5,547 bases of DNA from CBDTTW01 sp965363675 (lineage in GTDB: Bacteria; Bacteroidota; Rhodothermia; Rhodothermales; DASSAV01), in the NCBI GenBank assembly GCA_965363675.1, contig CBDTTW010000195.1, positions 1 to 5,547 of the forward strand, written 5' to 3'. Both the position numbers and the translations under genes were made by a program. A model generated the notes under the pieces. That model did not search any database. It saw only the letters and a program-made list of their open reading frames with translations, and was not told the origin of the DNA. This document shows positions 1 to 5,547 of this stretch, piece by piece (the stretch's first letter is position 1; every line of letters begins with the position of its first letter).

Positions 1-242
1 AGCTTCAGACGACGGTGTTTCCGCTCATCCTGCGCGGCGTAAGTCTGCTCGGCATCGACTCGAACACCTGCCCGAACCCGCTCCGGGAAGCCGCCTGGCG
101 CCGCCTGGCGCGCGACCTTCCGGCGGACCGGTTGCGCCCCCTGGCCCACGTCGTCCGCCTGGAAGACGTGTCCGCCGCCGCCGACGCGATGCTTGCCGGG
201 CGCGGGCCGGTCGGCAGAATCGTCGTAGACTGCGGCGTGTGA
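1..242 (+). CDS. YhdH/YhfP-family (AcuI-like) NADPH-dependent oxidoreductase, C-terminal fragment
   Basis: Only the last 79 codons are present; the reading frame is already open at base 3 and ends at the TGA at 240-242, so the gene starts outside the window. The frame reads LQTTVFPLILRGVSLLGIDS, then a PLREAAWRRLARDL stretch, and ends GPVGRIVVDCGV. The TTV-P-ILRGV-L-GIDS block and the following helix with AW-RLA-DL are hallmarks, from memory, of the C-terminal part of the YhdH/YhfP subgroup of zinc-free medium-chain dehydrogenases. Members include E. coli YhdH/AcuI, an NADPH-dependent acrylyl-CoA reductase in the cytoplasm. The terminal G-x-GR-VV pattern is the usual end of these quinone-oxidoreductase-like proteins. 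The GTG at 15 is an internal valine, not a start. The substrate cannot be decided from this fragment; the family assignment is firm, the acrylyl-CoA specificity is inference. It is followed by a 101-bp gap, so it may be a separate transcription unit from the barrel gene. Confidence 0.85.
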   Translation, partial: LQTTVFPLILRGVSLLGIDSNTCPNPLREAAWRRLARDLPADRLRPLAHVVRLEDVSAAADAMLAGRGPVGRIVVDCGV

Positions 243-266
243 CCCGGCCGCAGGTTGGCGGCGGCT

Positions 267-318
267 GAAAGGGCGCGGGGCGCGCGCAACTTGCGCGGCG
301 CGGCCCGTACACCCTTTC
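267..318. other. Nested inverted repeat (possible terminator or 5'-UTR hairpin)
   Basis: The 101-bp gap between the oxidoreductase stop (242) and the barrel-protein ATG (344) holds three nested complementary arms: GAAAGGG at 267-273 with CCCTTTC at 312-318, CGGG at 276-279 with CCCG at 304-307, and CGCGCA at 283-288 with TGCGCG at 292-297 around a 3-base loop. Together they could fold into one long imperfect hairpin starting 25 bases after the upstream stop and ending 25 bases before the next start. There is no T-tract, so a classical intrinsic terminator is not supported. It could be a factor-assisted terminator for the upstream gene, an mRNA leader structure, or, for the central CGCGCAA-C-TTGCGCG palindrome, a protein-binding site. 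The rest of the gap shows no convincing promoter to me. Confidence 0.35.
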
Positions 319-343
319 CATACGCACAAACCGCCGACCGCCT

Positions 344-1084
344 ATGAAACGCTTCGCCCGCTTCCGCCGCGCCTGCTTCTTCGGCGCCTCCATGCTTTGC
401 GCTTGCCTGGCGACGGGCTTGCCCTCGGCGCGCGCCCAGGTGCGCCCCGAAGTCGGGATCAACTTTTCGGTGGGCGCCCCCCAGGGCGAGTTCAGCGAGC
501 ACCTGGACAATCCCGGCTTCGGCGGGACGGTCTTCGGCGGCCTCGGCTTCGACCGGCTGCCTTTGGTGGTGGGCGCCGAGTTCAGCTACCTCATCTACGG
601 TTTCGAGCGGCGCACCGAGCCGTTCAGCACGACCATCCCCGACGTGCGTGTGGACGTGGAGACGAGCAACAACATCGCCACGGGTCATTTGCTGCTGCGC
701 CTCCAGCCGCCTTCGGGCGCCGTCCGGCCCTACGTAGACGGGCTGCTCGGGTTCAACTATCTCTTTACCGAGACCACGATTGAAAACCGCCGCTTCGACC
801 GCGACTACGAGCCCATTGCGGCGGCCACCAACCACGACGACGCGGCGCTCAGCTACGGCTTCGGAGGCGGCCTGAGCATCGGCCTGTACCGGGGCCAAAT
901 GGGCGAAATGACCCGCCCGGGCGCGTTGGCCCTGAATCTGGGCTTCCGGTACCTGCGCGGCGCTAACGCCGACTACCTGAAGGAAGGCTCCATCCGCCGC
1001 ACGGACGCCGGCATCCGCTACGAGGTCGAGCGCTCGGCCACGTCGATGCTCGTGCCGCAACTCGGCGTCACATACCGCTGGTAG
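344..1084 (+). CDS. Exported outer-membrane beta-barrel protein (hypothetical porin-like/OMP_b-brl family)
   Basis: This 246-residue protein begins MKRFARFRRA, a basic N-region followed by a hydrophobic stretch (about residues 11-26) and an ARA-QV signal-peptidase I site after about residue 31. The mature chain of about 215 residues is rich in alternating hydrophobic/polar segments with glycines and aromatics, as in beta-strands of small barrels: roughly 35-43, 62-69, 75-86, 111-121, 127-141, 168-183, 194-206 and 235-246. It ends in GVTYRW, with a terminal aromatic residue as expected for BAM-assembled outer-membrane proteins. The strand count suggests an eight-stranded barrel, which is inference. 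The GFRYL-G-NADYLKEGSI block (200-217) resembles a conserved block in small Bacteroidota barrel proteins, from memory. No Shine-Dalgarno precedes the ATG at 344; it is chosen because it gives a complete signal peptide, whereas the next ATG (392) would remove the basic region. The cargo or role is unknown. The 3' end overlaps the convergent thioesterase gene by 17 bp. Confidence 0.8.
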   Translation: MKRFARFRRACFFGASMLCACLATGLPSARAQVRPEVGINFSVGAPQGEFSEHLDNPGFGGTVFGGLGFDRLPLVVGAEFSYLIYGFERRTEPFSTTIPDVRVDVETSNNIATGHLLLRLQPPSGAVRPYVDGLLGFNYLFTETTIENRRFDRDYEPIAAATNHDDAALSYGFGGGLSIGLYRGQMGEMTRPGALALNLGFRYLRGANADYLKEGSIRRTDAGIRYEVERSATSMLVPQLGVTYRW

Positions 1085-1820
1085 GCCGCCAGCGCGTTTC
1101 GGCGCGGGCGGCCTCCTTGCCCGCCGCGCGCACGCTGTGCCGGAACACACGCGCGCCCTCGGCGGGGGGCTGCTCGGCGGTGAGCACCTCGATGGCCTCG
1201 CCGAGGAACACCTCGGCGCGGTACGCGAGGTCAAACGCGGCCAGGTCGAAGCCCTCCGGCGGGGTCGCCTCGGCCAGCCACTCGATGTAGCGCACGTTGT
1301 TGACGTGGCCGTTGAGGTCGAGGTCGGAGCGGCGCACGCGGAATTCGGCGGCGCCGGCCGGGCCTTCGAGGGCGCCGGGCGGCTCGGCGCCGGGCGGAAG
1401 GGCAGGCGGGCGCTCGGGCAGCACAAGGTGATGGATTGCGTCCGGGATGCGCACCGGTCGCCGCCGCTGCACGTCCAGGACGGCCCACGTGCTGACGCCG
1501 CGCGCCAGCACGGCTCCGTCCGCCCCGAGCAGGTAGTATTCGCGCGTGGCGGTGCGTCCGTTGTCGCCCGACGGCCATGTCTCGACGGCCACGTCCTCCA
1601 GCCACGCCGGGCGGCGCGCCACCTGCACGCGCAGGCGGGTCTGCACCCACGTCAGGCCGCTCCGGAGCAGATCCGGCGCCGAAACGCCGAGCGCAGCAGC
1701 ATGGTAACCGGCGGTTTCCTGGAAATAATTGCAGATCGTCTGAACCGAGGCCAGGCCGGCGGCGTCTGCTTCGTAGGCGCGCACGCGGTAGGGGTCGCGC
1801 CAGATGGTGGGAGGCGTCAT
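1068..1820 (-). CDS. Acyl-ACP thioesterase (FatA/FatB-like double hotdog)
   Basis: The 250-residue product is predicted to hydrolyse acyl-ACP thioesters to free fatty acids in the cytoplasm; no signal peptide is seen. The N-terminal hotdog starts YRVRAYEADAAGLASVQTI (11-29) and continues with NYFQETAGYHAAALG (31-45), the standard opening of bacterial acyl-ACP thioesterases. The C-terminal hotdog carries RRSDLDLNGHVNNVRYIEWL (163-182), which contains the family Asp-x-Asn-x-His active-site triad at D168, N170 and H172. By alignment from memory with plant FatB, the later Glu-Cys pair falls at E203-V204, so the Cys is replaced by Val. A Pro/Gly/Ala-rich linker (about 134-158) joins the two hotdogs. 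Length matches bacterial family members. The ATG at 1820 is chosen because the family homology begins right after it; in-frame ATGs at 1868 and 1946 lie upstream, the latter inside the divergent SDR gene. No Shine-Dalgarno is visible. It is divergent to the SDR gene across 64 bp. Confidence 0.88.
   Translation of the reverse strand: MTPPTIWRDPYRVRAYEADAAGLASVQTICNYFQETAGYHAAALGVSAPDLLRSGLTWVQTRLRVQVARRPAWLEDVAVETWPSGDNGRTATREYYLLGADGAVLARGVSTWAVLDVQRRRPVRIPDAIHHLVLPERPPALPPGAEPPGALEGPAGAAEFRVRRSDLDLNGHVNNVRYIEWLAEATPPEGFDLAAFDLAYRAEVFLGEAIEVLTAEQPPAEGARVFRHSVRAAGKEAARAETRWRPTSGM
1084..1113. terminator. GC-rich hairpin at the barrel/thioesterase convergent junction
   Basis: GGCCGCC at 1084-1090 pairs perfectly with GGCGGCC at 1107-1113, and CGCG at 1093-1096 pairs with CGCG at 1103-1106, leaving a TTTCGG loop and a two-base bulge (1091-1092). 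The stem begins at the last base of the barrel gene's TAG stop and lies inside the final codons of the opposing thioesterase gene. It is well placed to end + strand transcription and perhaps to block transcription from the other side. No T-tract follows on either strand, so function as an intrinsic terminator is uncertain. Confidence 0.4.
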
Positions 1821-1862
1821 ACGGGCAAGGAGCGCGCGCTTTGCGAAGGGCGAAAGGGGCGC

Positions 1863-1872
1863 TGCCATAATA
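1863..1872 (+). promoter_or_regulatory. Extended -10-like element in the thioesterase/SDR divergent spacer
   Basis: The 64-bp spacer between the divergent starts (1820 and 1885) contains TGCCATAAT at 1863-1871, which reads as an extended -10 (TGn plus CATAAT, five of six matches to TATAAT). A weak TTGCGA lies at 1841-1846, 19 bases upstream. It would start transcription near 1878, leaving only about 7 bases of leader before the SDR ATG. The same bases read TATTAT on the minus strand (1872-1867), also five of six, 46 bases before the thioesterase ATG, but with no good -35. This is the only AT-rich promoter-like block I can see in the window. If the organism uses the Bacteroidota-type sigma factor (consensus TAnnTTTG at -7), the match is not informative. 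Confidence 0.35.
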
Positions 1873-1884
1873 CAGCCGGCGGGT

Positions 1885-2663
<779 letters not shown>

Positions 2664-2664
<1 letters not shown>

Positions 2665-2691
2665 GGCCGCGCTACGGCTGCGGCGCGGCCT
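2664..2691. terminator. GC-rich hairpin at the SDR/M16 convergent junction
   Basis: GGCCGCGC at 2665-2672 pairs perfectly with GCGCGGCC at 2683-2690 around a 10-base loop, and 2664/2691 can add a G-U pair. The stem starts at the last base of the SDR stop codon (TAG, 2662-2664), spans the 7-bp gap and runs through the M16 stop codon (2672-2674) into its last few codons. This is where a shared bidirectional terminator would sit. No T-tract follows on either strand, so the call rests on position and symmetry only. Confidence 0.42.
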
Positions 2692-5509
2692 CCTCGGGGT
2701 AGAGCACCACCTTGACGAAGCGCCCCGCATCCAGGTAGCGGCGCGCGGCTTCTCGGACTTTGGCGTTGTCGAGCGCGCCGATCAGGTCTTCGTAGCGGGC
2801 CACGTCGGCCATCGGCTCGTTCGGGTGGGTATAGTAAAAGTCGAGCACGCCCAGCCAGAAGCCGTTGGTGCGCAGGGCCACCTCGCGCTCGCGGCGCTGC
2901 TGCTCCTGCACTTTGCTGAGGATCGACGCCTCGACGCCCTCCTGCTGCACCCGCGCGACTTCGCTGAACACGGCCGCCACGAGCTCTTCCACACGCTCCG
3001 GCGCGGCGGCGAACGAGACGATGAACGAGTACGTCGAGTCGGGCTGGTCGGAGGCCGAGCTGCGCACGCCCACGCCGTAGACGCCGCCCAGGTCCTCGCG
3101 CAGCACATCCCGGAGCCGGATCGTCAGCACGTCCGAGAGCGAGCGCAGCAGGTGCCGCGTCTCGCGGTTGTAGTCGAACGGCCCATTGAACACAAGGGCC
3201 ACCTGGCTTTGCTGCCCGGCGCCCTTGCGCACCGTCTTCTCGACGACGCCTTGGGGCAGGTCGGGCGATACGTCGCGCCACGTCTCGGAGCGGCCGCGCG
3301 CCGGGAGCGCGCCGAGGTAGGTTTGCGCATACGCCCGCAGACGCTCCGGGTCGAAAGCGCCGACGAAGTAAAACGTAAAGTCCCCGGCGTCGCCGAAGCG
3401 GTCGGCGTAGATGGCGCGGGCGCGCTCCAGGCTGAGCGCGTCCACGTCGGCCAGACTGATGGGCTTGTAGCGCTTGCCGGCGCCGAAGAGGGCCGCTTGC
3501 AGGCTGTCCTGGAAGGCGGCCTGCGGGTCGGCCGAGCGGTTGGCGAGGTAGGCGCGGTACTGATTCTGGATCACGGCCAGGGCCGTCGAGTCCATGCGCG
3601 GGGCCGTGACGAACAGGTGGATCAGTTGGAACATGGTCTCCAGGTCGGCGGGCGACGCCGAGCCGCTCAGGCCCTCGCGCAGTTCCTGGATGAACGGCGA
3701 GACGCTGACGACCTTGCCGGAGAGCATCTTCTGAAGCTGGCTGCGGTCGAAGGCGCCCAGCCCGCTTTGCGAGACGAGCGCATCGGCCGTCTCGGCGTTG
3801 AACACGTCGGCGTCCGGCACGAGCGACGAGCCGCCGGGGCTGTAGGCCGTGAAACGCACTTCGTCGTCCTTGAAGTCGGTTTGCTTGTAGACCACCGTAA
3901 CGCCGTTTGCCAGCGTGATCTCGTGCGCGCCGACCTCGGGAAGCGCGCGCTCCGAGACGATGGCGGCCGGATCCGGCGGGGCCGCCACGAGCGGGGCATC
4001 GGGGACGGCGTCTTCGTAGGGCGCCACGGGGCGGGCTTCGGCGCGGGCGATGACGGCGGCCAGCGCCTGCTCCGCCGGAAGCGCCCGGCCCGGCTTCTGC
4101 GGCATCGTCACGATGACGGCGCGCCCCTCCGGCGCCAGCAGCGCAGCCGCCAGGGCGTTGACCTCCTCCAGGCGCAGCTCGGGCAAGAGGCGCCGGATCA
4201 GTTCGAGTTCGTAGGCGATGCCCGGCGCGGGCGTGCCTTCGAGGTAGTGGGCTACGTACTCATCGGCGTAGGCCGCCGAGGCCGTGTTCTCGCGCTCGTT
4301 GTAGGCGCGTTCGTAGCTCCGGAGCAGCTCGCGCTTCTGGCGCTCCAGTTCGGTCGGCGTGAAGCCGTGGCGCCGCACGCGGCTGGCCTCCGTGACAAGC
4401 GCCGCCAGGCCCGCATCGACGCTGTCCTCCTGCACGCGCGCCTGCAAGCCGTACACCTCGATGGGCCGCACGAAGCCGCCCCGGTAGGCGCCTGCGCCGA
4501 GGAACGGCGCGTCCGGGCGGCGGCTGATCTCCTGGAAACGGTCGTTGAGCATGCCGTTGAACAAATTGCTCACGATCCGCCGCCGGTAGTCCCCCTCGGT
4601 GGCAAAGGCAGGGGCAGGGTGCGTGTAGACGATCTCGACGGAGGTGGACGTAAACTCGGGGTCGGCGGCCACCTTGTAGCGCGCGCCCGGCGGCGTGGCC
4701 GTAGGCGGCTGCGGGCGCGGACCCAGGCGCGCCCGCAGCCGCCCGAAGCGCTCGCGGATCATCGCCTCGACGCGCGCCGCGTCGAAGTCGCCCACGGCCA
4801 CGACGGCCATGAGGTCGGGGCGGTACCAGGTGCGGTAGTAGCGGCGGATGGCGTCGTAGGAGGCGGTGCGGATGGAGAGCGTGTCGCCGATGGGCAGGCG
4901 CTCGGCGTAGGCGCTGCCCTGGAGGTACACCGGCAGCAACTGGTTCAGGATGCGCCCGTTGGCGTTCTGCTGGCTCAGCCGCCACTCTTCCAGCACGACG
5001 CCGCGCTCCTTGTCGATCTCGGCCTCGGAGAGCGTGGCGCTGCCGGCCCAGTCCTCCAGCACGTCGAGCGCCTGGGCCAGCACGCCCGCCGTGTCCGTCG
5101 GAACGGTGAGCGTGTAGATGGTCTCGTCGAACGACGTGGAGGCGTTGATGTCGGCGCCGAAGCGGCTGCCGGTCAGCTCCAGAAAGTCCACGAGGGCATG
5201 CTCGGGGAAGCGCTCGGTGCCGTTGAAGAGCATGTGCTCCAGGAAGTGCGCCATGCCGCGCTGGTCGTCGTCCTCCAGCACCGAGCCTGCATCGACGGCC
5301 AGGCGCAGCTCGGCGCGGCGGCGCGGCTCGTCGTTGGCGCGGACGTAGTAGACGAGGCCGTTGGGCAGCACGCCGCGCCGCACCGCCGGGTCGAGCCCGA
5401 TGGTGTCGGCGAGGGTGGGGGCGGCCTGCGCGCGGGCCTCGGGGCCGGCGGAGGCCGCGAGGAGCAGCGCAGCGGCGGCGCAGCACAGCAGGCGTAGGGA
5501 AAGCAGCAT
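2672..5509 (-). CDS. Secreted M16-family zinc metallopeptidase, PqqL-like (four-domain insulinase)
   Basis: The 945-residue protein begins MLLSLRLLCC with a hydrophobic core to about residue 20 and an ARA-QA signal-peptidase site near residue 28, so it is exported, probably to the periplasm. The catalytic first domain opens LPNGLVYYVRAND (48-60) and carries the inverted zinc motif HFLEH at 88-92, with Glu91 as the general base. Downstream, KERGVVLEEW (167-176) supplies the distal acidic residues; E175 is the likely zinc ligand by comparison with insulin-degrading enzyme, with E168 nearby. A second M16 domain spans about 200-470. A Pro/Ala-rich linker (about 495-525) leads to the inactive second half, which restarts ITLANGVTVVYKQTDF and lacks HxxEH. 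Near the C-terminus, R804 and Y811 in LREDLGGVYG match the Arg/Tyr region that contacts substrate in pitrilysin-type enzymes. Length and motifs fit E. coli PqqL (about 930 residues) best. The substrate is unknown, probably peptides or small unfolded proteins. Only 38 bases upstream are in the window, with no visible promoter or Shine-Dalgarno. Confidence 0.92.
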   Translation of the reverse strand: MLLSLRLLCCAAAALLLAASAGPEARAQAAPTLADTIGLDPAVRRGVLPNGLVYYVRANDEPRRRAELRLAVDAGSVLEDDDQRGMAHFLEHMLFNGTERFPEHALVDFLELTGSRFGADINASTSFDETIYTLTVPTDTAGVLAQALDVLEDWAGSATLSEAEIDKERGVVLEEWRLSQQNANGRILNQLLPVYLQGSAYAERLPIGDTLSIRTASYDAIRRYYRTWYRPDLMAVVAVGDFDAARVEAMIRERFGRLRARLGPRPQPPTATPPGARYKVAADPEFTSTSVEIVYTHPAPAFATEGDYRRRIVSNLFNGMLNDRFQEISRRPDAPFLGAGAYRGGFVRPIEVYGLQARVQEDSVDAGLAALVTEASRVRRHGFTPTELERQKRELLRSYERAYNERENTASAAYADEYVAHYLEGTPAPGIAYELELIRRLLPELRLEEVNALAAALLAPEGRAVIVTMPQKPGRALPAEQALAAVIARAEARPVAPYEDAVPDAPLVAAPPDPAAIVSERALPEVGAHEITLANGVTVVYKQTDFKDDEVRFTAYSPGGSSLVPDADVFNAETADALVSQSGLGAFDRSQLQKMLSGKVVSVSPFIQELREGLSGSASPADLETMFQLIHLFVTAPRMDSTALAVIQNQYRAYLANRSADPQAAFQDSLQAALFGAGKRYKPISLADVDALSLERARAIYADRFGDAGDFTFYFVGAFDPERLRAYAQTYLGALPARGRSETWRDVSPDLPQGVVEKTVRKGAGQQSQVALVFNGPFDYNRETRHLLRSLSDVLTIRLRDVLREDLGGVYGVGVRSSASDQPDSTYSFIVSFAAAPERVEELVAAVFSEVARVQQEGVEASILSKVQEQQRREREVALRTNGFWLGVLDFYYTHPNEPMADVARYEDLIGALDNAKVREAARRYLDAGRFVKVVLYPEEAAPQP

Positions 5510-5547
5510 GGCGGGCGGAAGCTGGGAAACCGGAGCGGCCCGGAGGC

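Noticed and set aside
91..110. Perfect tandem repeat of a 10-mer (CCGCCTGGCG twice).
   Set aside because: It lies in the conserved AAWRRLA helix of the oxidoreductase, 10 is not a multiple of three, and the protein reads normally through it, so it is probably coincidence of GC-rich codons.
291..320. TTGCGC at 291 with a possible -10 near 309-319 as a promoter for the barrel gene.
   Set aside because: No acceptable -10 or TAnnTTTG match exists at a suitable distance, and the bases are part of the inverted repeat.
5..1426. A 473-codon minus-strand open frame across the barrel gene and thioesterase end.
   Set aside because: It runs antisense to two well-supported proteins, has Pro/Ala/Arg-biased composition and shows no domain signature.
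2672..3950. Possible frameshift or split of the M16 gene, since its second half lacks HxxEH.
   Set aside because: The frame is continuous and the total length fits PqqL-like enzymes. A non-catalytic second half is normal for this family.
2825..5497. An 890-codon open frame on the + strand opposite the M16 peptidase gene.
   Set aside because: Its translation is Arg/Gly/Ala/His/Val-rich low-complexity sequence without recognisable motifs, as expected for the antisense of a GC-rich gene. The opposite strand encodes a clear full-length M16 protein.

Overview
This is a compact stretch of about 5.5 kb from a GC-rich bacterial chromosome. It carries four complete protein genes and the 3' end of a fifth, with very little non-coding DNA. 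Codon use is strongly G/C at third positions, which leaves long open antisense frames that are not genes. No RNA gene, CRISPR array, insertion sequence, integrase or phage gene is visible.

The organism is probably a GC-rich member of the Bacteroidota/Rhodothermota side of the tree (Rhodothermus- or Salinibacter-like). This is inference, resting on three points: a small outer-membrane beta-barrel of a type common there, a secreted PqqL-like M16 protease of about 945 residues, and no recognisable Shine-Dalgarno sequence before any of the four complete genes. A Gram-negative envelope is implied by the signal peptides plus the barrel protein.

Layout: (1) bases 1-242, + strand, the C-terminal end of a YhdH/YhfP (AcuI-like) quinone oxidoreductase/acrylyl-CoA reductase. 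(2) A 101-bp gap with a nested inverted repeat. (3) 344-1084, +, an exported outer-membrane beta-barrel protein. (4) 1068-1820, -, an acyl-ACP thioesterase whose end overlaps the barrel gene tail-to-tail by 17 bp. (5) A 64-bp divergent spacer with the only clear AT-rich promoter-like element. (6) 1885-2664, +, a classical short-chain dehydrogenase/reductase. (7) 2672-5509, -, the secreted M16 zinc peptidase, which meets the SDR gene tail-to-tail across 7 bp.

The complete genes alternate strand, so they are probably not one operon. The thioesterase and SDR may share a divergent promoter region, and both could act on acyl or carbonyl metabolites, but no common pathway can be shown from sequence. 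The barrel protein and the M16 peptidase are envelope/periplasmic functions. Both convergent junctions carry a GC-rich hairpin beginning exactly at the last base of the + strand stop codon; these are candidate bidirectional terminators without U-tracts. I found no convincing novel system; this looks like an ordinary core-genome region with a few small structural curiosities.
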